64,000 nucleotides of DNA from Bacteroidota bacterium (GTDB lineage: Bacteria; Bacteroidota; Ignavibacteria; Ignavibacteriales; Ignavibacteriaceae). The DNA lies in the NCBI GenBank assembly GCA_021815405.1, contig JAKAGV010000020.1:1-64000 (forward strand), written 5' to 3'. Positions 17,581 through 25,933 of the stretch are shown piece after piece (the first letter of the stretch is position 1; every line of letters begins with the position of its first letter). The notes under the pieces are model-generated. The model was given only the letters and a program-made list of their open reading frames with translations, ran no database searches and had not been told where the DNA came from. The translations under genes were made by a program, and so were the position numbers.

Positions 17581-17692
17581 AGTCCACTCTAAAAAGTTAC
17601 AAAGACGAAATATCATTCCCATGAAAATGGGAATCTATACGATAATCTAAACTTTTTAGATTCCCATTTTCACGGGTATGACATTTTTAGAA
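17581..17692. repeat. Palindromic dispersed element, copy 2
   Basis: About 112 bp, the better-preserved copy. The inner arms at 17613-17637 and 17657-17681 are 25 bases long with two mismatches (core ATTCCCATGAAAATGGGAAT). The outer ends AGTCCACTCTAAAAAG and TTTTTAGAACGGTCT form imperfect inverted repeats. Organisation and words match 7297-7410. No coding capacity. It ends 12 bases before the ychF stop, so transcripts of ychF would form this hairpin. Confidence 0.82.
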
Positions 17693-17704
17693 CGGTCTCA
17701 GAAA

Positions 17705-18805
17705 TTAAACATTAAATAAAAAGTGCATTACATCCCCGTCTTGAACAACATAATCCTTTCCTTCAACACGAAGCACACCAGCGGCTCTGCAAGCTGCTTC
17801 CGAACCATGCTTAATGTAATCTTCATAACTAATCACTTCAGCACGGATAAATCCTTTTTCAAAATCAGTATGAATAACTCCGGCTGCTTGCGGAGCTTTC
17901 CAGCCTTTGCGGATTGTCCATGCACGAACTTCCTTTGGACCGGCAGTAAAGTAGCTGCTTAATCCCAATGTATGAAAGCCGGTACGTATTATTTTTTCAA
18001 GACCGCCTTCTTTAACACCATAAGACTCAAGGAATTCTTCTCTTTCTTTATCTTCAAGACCGACGAGTTCTTCTTCAACTTTAGCAGATATTTTTACAAC
18101 ATCCGCACCCTTCGACTCGCCGTAATTCCTAACTGCTTTTACATATTCATTATCTTCCGACAAACCATTCTCATCAACATTTGCGCAGTAAATAATTTTT
18201 TTGGAAGTCATCAGTCTTAGTTCATTAAAAAGCTCTTGCAAAGTTTCTTTATCTTTATCATGAAAAGATAAAGCGACATTTCCTTCATTCATGAATTTTA
18301 AAAGAGCTTCGGCATCATCTAGTAAAAGCTTTGCTGTTTTGTCTCCCTTCGCAGCTTTCTGGAGACGATCAATTTTTTTCTCAAGAGTTTGAACGTCCGC
18401 CAATATCAATTCTGTTTCAATTACTTCTATATCGCGAAGCGGATTTATGCTTCCGTCAACATGAACTATATCGCCGTTGTCAAAACAGCGGACAACTTCA
18501 AGTATAGCATCAGTCTCTCTTATATTCGAAAGGAACTGATTACCCAATCCTTCGCCTTTGCTTGCGCCTTTAACGAGTCCGGCGATATCAACAAAATCAA
18601 CTGTTGAGTTCACAAGTCTTGCCGGGTTAACAAGCTTTGCAAGTTTGTTTATTCTTTCATCCGGCACAGGCACAATTGCTTTGTTTGGTTCAATTGTACA
18701 GAAAGGGTAGTTCGCTGCCTCAGCATTTTGAGCCTTTGTAAGCGCATTAAATAAAGTTGATTTTCCAACGTTCGGCAGTCCAACAATTCCGATGCTTAAT
18801 CCCAT
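17705..18805 (-). CDS. ychF: Ribosome-binding ATPase YchF (Obg family)
   Basis: A 366-residue TRAFAC-class P-loop NTPase. G1 is GLPNVGKST (9-17), the switch region is NYPFCTIEPN (32-41) and G3 is DIAGLVKGASKGEGLGN. The G4 position reads NVDE instead of NKxD, which explains the family preference for ATP over GTP. A coiled helical domain follows the G3 region and the C-terminal TGS domain ends in YVVQDGDVMHFLFNV. YchF binds the ribosome and affects translation and oxidative stress responses. Full length and canonical. Confidence 0.96.
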   Translation of the reverse strand: MGLSIGIVGLPNVGKSTLFNALTKAQNAEAANYPFCTIEPNKAIVPVPDERINKLAKLVNPARLVNSTVDFVDIAGLVKGASKGEGLGNQFLSNIRETDAILEVVRCFDNGDIVHVDGSINPLRDIEVIETELILADVQTLEKKIDRLQKAAKGDKTAKLLLDDAEALLKFMNEGNVALSFHDKDKETLQELFNELRLMTSKKIIYCANVDENGLSEDNEYVKAVRNYGESKGADVVKISAKVEEELVGLEDKEREEFLESYGVKEGGLEKIIRTGFHTLGLSSYFTAGPKEVRAWTIRKGWKAPQAAGVIHTDFEKGFIRAEVISYEDYIKHGSEAACRAAGVLRVEGKDYVVQDGDVMHFLFNV

Positions 18806-18889
18806 CTAAATTTTCAATCCAAATTATAATTTCAAAAAATGTCTGCAAATATAAGGATTCTTATCGAAGTTTAGAGGAATAAACTAATA

Positions 18890-20854
18890 CTAATTTTCTA
18901 TTGAGAGAAAAGAATAATTATCTGAGTAATAAAGCATCTGTTCGGTAAAGTCATCTGGATACTCAATCAAAACATCTTTGATCTTTCCATCTTCCATAAC
19001 TGGCTTTAGCAAAGGATTAATAAAGCCTTTATATGGTGGAATATTAAGCCTATCGTATCTCTGTTTCACTTCTTTATGAAGTTCGATTTCAATTTTTACT
19101 CCGTAAGTTTCAACAATGTTTTTCGCTGCTTCAAAATCACCGGTAGAAGTTATCCGCTGAATTTGTTTCAGTAATTCTCCGAACAAAATTCTAAGTTTTT
19201 GATAATCATTAATGACAAAAAAAGTTTTTCCGTCTCTAATTTTTCTTTCAATTATGTTTTGATCTTTACCAAACTCATAAGCCCACTTAGAAATTAATTG
19301 GCGATTGCGCATGTGCGACTCTTCCAGGTTGTCGCCAATCTCAATCCTTGCAAGCTGCACAAGCATCCCATTCCTAATGTACTTATCATAGCCGGCTTTT
19401 GCTGCTTCAAGATTTGGCAGCACACCAATATCAACTAATTTTTCATCAGGCAAATAATAAAGAGCCACTAAGTCCGCTCGTGCTTCTTCAATAGTCGAAG
19501 CATAATTCTTTAGTGTTTGTTTTGGAGCTCCAACACCAGGCATAATTTGTCCGGAACCATGTCCAATTACTTCATGTAAATCTGTGTGAAGCACATCCGC
19601 TATAGCAGAATATTTTTTTGCCAGCTCAACTTCCTTTTCAGAAAAAGAAAATTCTCGAAGCAGCTCTTCGGATTCAGCCATTTTATAAGCGTAAACAATG
19701 TTCTCTAAATTCACTGACTTTGAACCGTACTTTTCTCTTATCCATGTTGCATTCGGCAAATTGATTCCGATTGGAGTTGAAGGCGAAGAGTCGCCGGACT
19801 CGACAACCACAGTAATTGCTTTTGCAGTTATTCCGGTAACATTTTTCTTCTTGAATTTGATATCGATAGGAGAATTATCTTCAAACCATTTAGCTTGATC
19901 GCTGATGGATTTGATTCTTTTTGTTGCTTCAAGATCTTTTATGGAAACTATCCCTTCGAAAGAACCGCGGTAGCCAAGCGGATCGCCATACACTTCTATG
20001 AATCCATTTACAGTGTCAATTCGGGATTCCGTATCTTGAAGCCATAAGATATTATATTCGTCAAAAAGTTTTAGGTCGCCGGTTTTATAAAATTCAACTA
20101 ACTTTTGGAAAGCTGATTTTTGAATTTCATTCTCAGCAGCAGCAGCGGCTTTCTCGAGCCAGTAAATTATTTTTTTAATAGCCGGAGAATACATTCCACC
20201 TGATCTCCAGACTTTTTCTTTAATCTTTCCATTTTCTTTTATCAATTTCGAATTAAGCCCATAAGAAACCGGTGTAGGATCATCCTTCTCAATTATTCCT
20301 TTATAATACTCTTCAACTTCTTTCTGAGTTAAACCTTCATAAAAATTTGTTGATGAACTTTTGATGACATCGGTATTAGGATCTAGGCAAACTCGCTGAG
20401 CCGCAATATCAGCATTAAAAATCAAAGGAATCAATTCTTCTATAAAATGATTAATTGAATCATTTACCGGAAAAAATTTATAATCTGAATTACGAGCAAG
20501 CTCCTTAAAATAATCTATTGAAAATTCAGGCATTATCTTTTTGGTAGAATAATGATGGTGAATTCCGTTGGAAAACCAGATTCGCTTTGTATATATCAAA
20601 AACTTTTTGAAATCATCTGATTCCCTATTCCCTTTGTAAGATTTTACAATCGTTTCAAGTGTCTTCCGAATCTTAAGATTGTATTTATAATGCTGGTCGT
20701 AAAGGATATCTCTTCCGGATAGGGCAGCCTCATAAAGATAATAAGCAAGTTCCTTCTGCTTCAAAGATAATTCTTCAAATCCGCGAACTTGGTAACGAAG
20801 AATTTCTATGTCGGCAAACTTTTCGGATTGATAACTAAAGTTGTCTTTTCCCAT
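18890..20854 (-). CDS. Dipeptidyl peptidase III-type metallopeptidase (M49)
   Basis: A 654-residue zinc peptidase. The diagnostic M49 hexapeptide HExxGH-type motif with an extra residue is HEVIGH (His427, Glu428, His432). The second zinc motif EEARAD (456-461) lies about 25 residues later and supplies the third ligand Glu. There is no signal peptide, so it is cytoplasmic. Family enzymes release dipeptides from the N-terminus of short peptides. The N-terminal third is divergent and the length is slightly below that of eukaryotic DPP III. It is a single gene between hairpin-rich spacers. Confidence 0.9.
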   Translation of the reverse strand: MGKDNFSYQSEKFADIEILRYQVRGFEELSLKQKELAYYLYEAALSGRDILYDQHYKYNLKIRKTLETIVKSYKGNRESDDFKKFLIYTKRIWFSNGIHHHYSTKKIMPEFSIDYFKELARNSDYKFFPVNDSINHFIEELIPLIFNADIAAQRVCLDPNTDVIKSSSTNFYEGLTQKEVEEYYKGIIEKDDPTPVSYGLNSKLIKENGKIKEKVWRSGGMYSPAIKKIIYWLEKAAAAAENEIQKSAFQKLVEFYKTGDLKLFDEYNILWLQDTESRIDTVNGFIEVYGDPLGYRGSFEGIVSIKDLEATKRIKSISDQAKWFEDNSPIDIKFKKKNVTGITAKAITVVVESGDSSPSTPIGINLPNATWIREKYGSKSVNLENIVYAYKMAESEELLREFSFSEKEVELAKKYSAIADVLHTDLHEVIGHGSGQIMPGVGAPKQTLKNYASTIEEARADLVALYYLPDEKLVDIGVLPNLEAAKAGYDKYIRNGMLVQLARIEIGDNLEESHMRNRQLISKWAYEFGKDQNIIERKIRDGKTFFVINDYQKLRILFGELLKQIQRITSTGDFEAAKNIVETYGVKIEIELHKEVKQRYDRLNIPPYKGFINPLLKPVMEDGKIKDVLIEYPDDFTEQMLYYSDNYSFLSIEN

Positions 20855-20903
20855 CGTACTTTAAAAATTTATTTTTTTAAATATTATAGGTAGTAATAAG
20901 ATT

Positions 20904-20989
20904 ATGGTATAAGGTTATAGAGGTATAAATTTGTAAACTTTATTTACTCCGTATACCTTATAACGATATATCCTATACTTTTATACCAT
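20904..20989. repeat. AT-rich inverted repeat between the HAD and M49 genes
   Basis: Outer arms ATGGTATAA (20904-20912) and TTATACCAT (20981-20989) match perfectly. Inner words GGTATAAGGTTATA and GTATACCTTATAAC (20951-20964) also pair. It lies directly after the HAD stop codon and before the M49 start. It may act as a terminator or belong to the intergenic palindrome population. Confidence 0.5.
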
Positions 20990-20990
20990 C

Positions 20991-21605
20991 TTATAAAATA
21001 CCTCTTCGTTTAAAATCATTTACCAGTTTTTCATATCCGGTAAACTGGACAGCATCCCAACCCACATATTTAGCGCCTTCAACGTACTCTGCTATATCAT
21101 CTATAAAAATATGCTCGGCAGGCGGTTTTTTCGTAAATACTTCAACCGCTTTGTAAATTTTCTGTTCAGGCTTAACCGCATTCACTTTATGGGAGAGAAT
21201 CAATTTATCAAAATATTTTAGGAAGTTATTGTTTTTCCAGCCGTACTCTTCATGTATTGAATTTGTGTTTGAAAGAAGTACTAATATATATTTCTTCTTC
21301 AATTCCGGCAACAGTTCAGCAACCTCTTTATTTACCGTGAAAACTTTCGAAAAGTCGTTGCAGAATTTTTCTTTACCAATTTTATGTCCAAGTAAGTTAA
21401 GCATCTTTTCTAAAAATTCTTCTTCAGTTATATCTCCGCGTTCAAACGAACGGTGGATTTGATAATTATTCCGGTAACTTTCCACAAATTTATCGCCTAA
21501 ACCAGTACTTACTTTGTTAAATTTTTCAACTACAACATCGTAATTAAATGGAAGAAGTACATTACCTAAATCAAATACTATTACCGAATATTTTCTTATT
21601 GCCAT
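20991..21605 (-). CDS. HAD-superfamily hydrolase, YihX-like
   Basis: A 204-residue HAD enzyme with motif I VIVFDLGNVLLPF (nucleophile Asp12; the second position is Gly, as DLGNV). Motif II is LLSNTN, the motif III Lys is in NAVKPEQKIYKAV and motif IV is HIFIDDIAEYVEGAKYVGW. The DxGNV motif I and EQKIY segment are typical of the YihX/epoxide-hydrolase N-terminal subfamily, which are sugar-phosphate or related phosphatases. Substrate unknown. Separate from its neighbours by AT-rich spacers. Confidence 0.85.
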   Translation of the reverse strand: MAIRKYSVIVFDLGNVLLPFNYDVVVEKFNKVSTGLGDKFVESYRNNYQIHRSFERGDITEEEFLEKMLNLLGHKIGKEKFCNDFSKVFTVNKEVAELLPELKKKYILVLLSNTNSIHEEYGWKNNNFLKYFDKLILSHKVNAVKPEQKIYKAVEVFTKKPPAEHIFIDDIAEYVEGAKYVGWDAVQFTGYEKLVNDFKRRGIL

Positions 21606-21666
21606 TATTTCTTTTAATAAAATTTTAATGTTCTTATTGCAAAATTGTTGTCAGAACCCAACCGGA

Positions 21667-22455
21667 TTATTTTTTTATAAACAAATCGTCAATCAAACCG
21701 GTATTTACCTTTATTGATTCGACTTCGAAGTTAATATGCTGAGGTCCGACATTTTGTTTTAATGTGAACGGATATTTTATTCCATCAACATCTTTATAAT
21801 CTGAATAATAATTATTCTGCACAAAAGTTCCTTGCTGTACTACTATATTTTTAGATTCTTTAACTTTCAGCCAGGTTTGAGGATCGTAATATTGAATCCA
21901 CTTGTCACCCGAAGGAAGAATCATCGTCACTTTATAGGCTTCTTTATCATTTACTAAAGATGTTCCATCAAACTGCAATTTAATACCAAGCGAATCTAGG
22001 CTGACAAGGAAATGCAGCATCGACTCGTACTTCAGCTTTTCCAGTTCATTTCCTTTTACATCAATTGTCTTTCCAGCTACTACCATTTCTCCTTTTCGGT
22101 CAGCGAAATAAACATTCTGTTTAAATGTTCCAAGGTCTATTATTTCTCTCATCTTATCGGGAGCTTTCTGATAGATTGTTATTGTAAGATATTTGTTATT
22201 GACTTTACTTTTCATGACAGTTGTTCTATCAATAACTTTTTCAATATTTTCCTTTCCACCAATTGCGATAATATAATTATCGATTACCTTCGCAGCAGTC
22301 AATCCATTTGGTATAGCAAATGAAGAGGTATCTGATCCTGGAATTCTTTGCACAATACTATCTTTTGACACGTATAACAAACTAGATTTTTCTGCAGCCA
22401 TGCTTGCTGCAATGAAAACAGCTAATAAAAAGGTTACAGCTAATAATTTTTTCAT
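21667..22455 (-). CDS. Exported LolA-like (outer-membrane lipoprotein-sorting-like) protein
   Basis: A 262-residue secreted protein with a signal peptide (1-20, ending SMAAE). From about 45, the segment AAKVIDNYIIAIGGKENIEKV introduces a domain common in Bacteroidota exported proteins annotated as outer-membrane lipoprotein-sorting-like: a half-barrel with a YYDPQTWLKVKES strand and a YSDYKDVDGIKYPFTLKQ motif near 200-230. The same domain is sometimes appended to M16 peptidases. It probably binds a lipid or lipoprotein in the periplasm. It is divergent from the DUF5686 gene, which is itself an outer-membrane protein. Confidence 0.7.
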   Translation of the reverse strand: MKKLLAVTFLLAVFIAASMAAEKSSLLYVSKDSIVQRIPGSDTSSFAIPNGLTAAKVIDNYIIAIGGKENIEKVIDRTTVMKSKVNNKYLTITIYQKAPDKMREIIDLGTFKQNVYFADRKGEMVVAGKTIDVKGNELEKLKYESMLHFLVSLDSLGIKLQFDGTSLVNDKEAYKVTMILPSGDKWIQYYDPQTWLKVKESKNIVVQQGTFVQNNYYSDYKDVDGIKYPFTLKQNVGPQHINFEVESIKVNTGLIDDLFIKK

Positions 22456-22668
22456 CTAAATACTATTAAAAATCAATCTCAAATATAAACTGGAATATTA
22501 TTAATAATATATGTTTAATTATATGAAAATTTATTCTTATGTTGTACATTACACTGGATGTAATTCACCTTTCATTTAGGACTTCGACCTTCTGAAATTT
22601 TTTCTTTAATAATTTTAAAATGTTACCTAAGTTTCCATTGTATATTTTCAAGTTCAGGGAAAATCCGA

Positions 22669-25074
22669 ATGAAGTTTATTTTGTTCCTGTTTTTTATCTT
22701 CAATTTATACCAATACTGTTATTCACAGCAGTATTCGGTTACCGGAACAGTGCGGGACAAAAAAACCGGCGCTGTAATAAGCTATACTAACATACGTGTT
22801 TTAGATTCATCTAACGGAACTGCAGCAAACATAAACGGTGAATATGAACTTCGGCTCTCGAAAGGCAATTATAAATTAATTTCTTCTTGTATTGGCTTTA
22901 TGTCGGATACAATTTCAATCAGTTTGAATCAAAACCTTGCTGGGATAAACTTTGATATGACTGAAACAAATATTAACCTTCCTGCAATAACTGTTTTACC
23001 GGGAGAAAATCCTGCTATCCCAATCATCAAAAAAGCAATTGAGAAAAAGAAAGAGCGAGATGCAAAACTTTTTAGTTACGAGTTTGATGCTTACACTAAA
23101 GGAATTATTAAAACACAAAAAGATATTTCAGCAAAAGATAACAGTGTCGGCTTAGGACTTGGAGTTGATACTTCCGCTTTAAGAATTACAGGAATAATTG
23201 AGAATGAAAGCAAAGGATTTTTCAAAAAGCCGAATGATTATAAGGAAGAAATAATTGCAAGAAGGCAAAGCGCTAACTTCCCTTCTTCAATTAATATTCT
23301 TACTGGAGGAAGAATTCTTCAAAATTTTTACAACGATAAAATAAATTTCCTTGGCAGAGATTTACCGGGACCGCTTGCTGACGATGCTTTAAGCTATTAT
23401 TATTTCTCAATTAGAAAAACTCTGGCGATAGATAATAACCCTGTTTATGAGATTCATATGGAGCCGGATAATCAGCACGATCCCGGATTTGTTGGAAACA
23501 TTTTTATTACCGATAGCACTTACAATTTAATTAAAGTCGAGCTCGGATTGAACCGCGCGGCAAATACCGGCGGGCTTTTTGACAGCGTGAAAGTCTTCCA
23601 GCAATTTTCCGAATTCAAAGGTTCAATTTATATGCCGGTTGATTATAGAATTTTTGTAACCGCAAATTATTTAAGCCTTGTCAAGTTCGGCTTTGAATTG
23701 AATACAATTCTTTATGACTACAAAATCAATCCGCTACTTAGCAGCAGCCTTTTTTCAAAAGCTATTTTAACAGTTCTTCCAAATGCTGATAAAAAAGATT
23801 CAACGTATTGGAAGAATGCGGTAACAATCCCAAATACCCAAAACGAAATTGCCGCATACAAACGAATCGATAGCCTGGAGAGCATTACCCGTACTTTCTG
23901 GGATAATTTTAATATTCTTTCAAATCGGATAAATTTTACGAATGACTTTTCCGTTAGTGCCCCTCTTGCGATGTATCATTTCAACCGCATAGAAGGGCAT
24001 GCTTTTGACTTCGGCTTATTCCTAAATGATGCCGACAACAAGAGGCTAAATTCCTCGCTTCTGTTTGATTATGGTTTCTCTGATAAAAAATTTAAAACAG
24101 ATTTTAAGGTTTCTTATCTACTTGGAGATTACCGGACTTATAAAATTTCTTTGGGTGCATTTAACAAATTGAATGTTCTTTTCGGAACTTCCGACAACTA
24201 TAATGATTTGACTTCAACTCTTCTTGCGCTTCTTTCAAAATATGAATTTAGAGATTACTATTATTCGAAAGGATTTAATTTTGAAGCTTCCGGTGACGTG
24301 TTCCCGGTGCTGAACTTGAGTTTGGGATTTGAAAACCACACCGACAACAGCGCATTTAATAACAGTAATTTTTCTTTTTTCGACAAAGAAAGGAGCTACT
24401 CGCTGAATCCTTCGATCTATGAGACAAAAATTAATTCTATCAGCGCCGGATTTAATTTTGATTTCAGAGATTATATCGAAGATGGATTTTTCAGGCGGCG
24501 AGTTTCTCTTGGAAATTCTTACGCTACTTTCGGAGGAAAGATTATTTATTCAAACTCCGGTTTGTTAAAAAGTAATGTTGATTTTACAACCTACGAATTT
24601 AACAGCCATGAAACTATCAATACCTTTAATTCAGCCCAATTACATTTTAGAATCTTCGGTGAATACACGAACGGTTCACTTCCTTATCAAATGCTTTATG
24701 CTTTACCCGGCAACATAGATTTAACAGCACAGGATTTTACTTTCAGAACGTTGAATGTAAATGAAATTCTCGGCGACCGTGTTGTAACAATTTACATCCA
24801 GCATAATTTTAACGACCAACTTTTTAGATTGATTCCATTTATTCAAGATATGGATTTGCAACTGAGTGGATTTTTAAACATTGCTTATTCAGATATTGGA
24901 AAAAGAAGTCAATTAATTTCACCTTATCCGTTAAAGACATTTAAGCATCCATTCTACGAAGTTGGCTTTGAACTCGGTCAAGCATTACTTCCGCTTAGCC
25001 TGGACTTTGCCTGGCGCTTGAATTACCGGGGTGAGAATAATTTTAGAATAGGAATAAATACTTTCGTCTACTAA
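22669..25074 (+). CDS. DUF5686/carboxypeptidase-regulatory-like outer-membrane protein
   Basis: An 801-residue protein with a signal peptide (1-19). Residues 21-105 form a CarboxypepD_reg-like domain (VTGTVRDKKTGAVISYTNI, then GTAANINGEYELRL). The remainder is a beta-rich region with the spacing of membrane strands and ends in an aromatic residue (FRIGINTFVY), as outer-membrane barrels do. It has no plug domain, so it is not a TonB-dependent transporter. The overall layout matches DUF5686 proteins of Bacteroidota, whose role is unknown. It is divergently transcribed from the LolA-like gene, with about 210 bp between them. Confidence 0.75.
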   Translation: MKFILFLFFIFNLYQYCYSQQYSVTGTVRDKKTGAVISYTNIRVLDSSNGTAANINGEYELRLSKGNYKLISSCIGFMSDTISISLNQNLAGINFDMTETNINLPAITVLPGENPAIPIIKKAIEKKKERDAKLFSYEFDAYTKGIIKTQKDISAKDNSVGLGLGVDTSALRITGIIENESKGFFKKPNDYKEEIIARRQSANFPSSINILTGGRILQNFYNDKINFLGRDLPGPLADDALSYYYFSIRKTLAIDNNPVYEIHMEPDNQHDPGFVGNIFITDSTYNLIKVELGLNRAANTGGLFDSVKVFQQFSEFKGSIYMPVDYRIFVTANYLSLVKFGFELNTILYDYKINPLLSSSLFSKAILTVLPNADKKDSTYWKNAVTIPNTQNEIAAYKRIDSLESITRTFWDNFNILSNRINFTNDFSVSAPLAMYHFNRIEGHAFDFGLFLNDADNKRLNSSLLFDYGFSDKKFKTDFKVSYLLGDYRTYKISLGAFNKLNVLFGTSDNYNDLTSTLLALLSKYEFRDYYYSKGFNFEASGDVFPVLNLSLGFENHTDNSAFNNSNFSFFDKERSYSLNPSIYETKINSISAGFNFDFRDYIEDGFFRRRVSLGNSYATFGGKIIYSNSGLLKSNVDFTTYEFNSHETINTFNSAQLHFRIFGEYTNGSLPYQMLYALPGNIDLTAQDFTFRTLNVNEILGDRVVTIYIQHNFNDQLFRLIPFIQDMDLQLSGFLNIAYSDIGKRSQLISPYPLKTFKHPFYEVGFELGQALLPLSLDFAWRLNYRGENNFRIGINTFVY

Positions 25075-25115
25075 TATAAAATTAGCCGAAATGAGTAAGA
25101 AAGTTATGGAGTTAA

Positions 25116-25164
25116 GTGCAAAGCATTTGGTGAACGCTATGCACTCAGCCCTTAGCGCTTTGCG
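25116..25164. repeat. GCAAAGC/GCTATGC palindromic repeat overlapping a gene end
   Basis: GTGCAAAGC (25116-25124) pairs with GCTATGCAC (25136-25144) with one mismatch. GCGCTTTGC (25155-25163) adds a further copy and lies inside the last codons of the small-subunit gene. A related word, GGCTTTGCGCTATGCAT, occurs at 50877-50893. It sits between convergent genes and may end transcription from both sides. Confidence 0.5.
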
Positions 25165-25913
25165 GATAAATAATCCAGCAGTGCATGAATGAATGTTAGC
25201 GGATGTGGCGGACAGCCAGGTATAAATAAATCGACTGGAACTTCATCAAAAAATTTCCTATTAATTTGATTTGAGTCTGCAAACATTCCTCCGCTGATTG
25301 CACATGCACCGACAGCGATTACAATCTTTGGCTCACTAATGCTGTCGTAAGCATCTCTTAATGCCGGTGCCATGTTTGAAGAAATCGGACCAGTAATAAC
25401 AACTCCGTCTGCGTGTCTCGGTGAGGCAACAAAATCAATCCCGAACCTTCCCATATCAAAATTAACATTGGATGCGGCATTCAGTTCAAGTTCGCAGCCG
25501 TTGCATCCGCCGGCAGAAACCTGCCGCAGCTTAAGTGAACGCCCGAACAGCTTGTGAATTTCCTTCTTCGCTTCGATTGCTGTATTGTTGAACTCTTCAA
25601 AAGTCTCTGATGAAGCAATTACCAGAGATTCTCGCCTTGAACTTCCAAGTCTATATTGATTTGAAAACTTTATTGTACCGTCTGAGATATTTTCACATTC
25701 TCCGCAGAATATACATTTGCCTAAATCTATTCTTAAAGGATTTATCTCAATTGCGCCGGTTGGGCAAACTTCTTTACAGCCTGCACCTCCGTTCCAGCTT
25801 TTTGTTTCGTCAATAACAGGGAACCCACGAAAGGTTTCCATCACTTCAGCTTTGCAGATATCCGGTATTGCTTGTCTGCCGTGTCTAATCCTTAATTTCA
25901 ATAAATCAAACAT
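25152..25913 (-). CDS. Ehr/group 4 hydrogenase-type small subunit with N-terminal ferredoxin domain
   Basis: A 253-residue iron-sulfur protein related to NuoB/HyfI with a NuoI-like N-terminal part. The C-terminal domain has all four ligands of the proximal N2-type cluster: Cys137 and Cys140 (GGCNGCE), Cys204 (GACAISGG) and Cys234 (PGCPPHP). The ferredoxin part has Cys46 and Cys50 (GCKEVCP) and Cys67, Cys70 and Cys73 (CIFCGEC). This is enough for one [4Fe-4S] cluster (50, 67, 70, 73) rather than the usual two. It is the last gene of the operon, 20 bp after the large subunit. It would carry electrons between an unknown donor and the large subunit. Confidence 0.88.
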   Translation of the reverse strand: MFDLLKLRIRHGRQAIPDICKAEVMETFRGFPVIDETKSWNGGAGCKEVCPTGAIEINPLRIDLGKCIFCGECENISDGTIKFSNQYRLGSSRRESLVIASSETFEEFNNTAIEAKKEIHKLFGRSLKLRQVSAGGCNGCELELNAASNVNFDMGRFGIDFVASPRHADGVVITGPISSNMAPALRDAYDSISEPKIVIAVGACAISGGMFADSNQINRKFFDEVPVDLFIPGCPPHPLTFIHALLDYLSAKR

Positions 25914-25933
25914 TTCAAATCTTAAATTGAATT

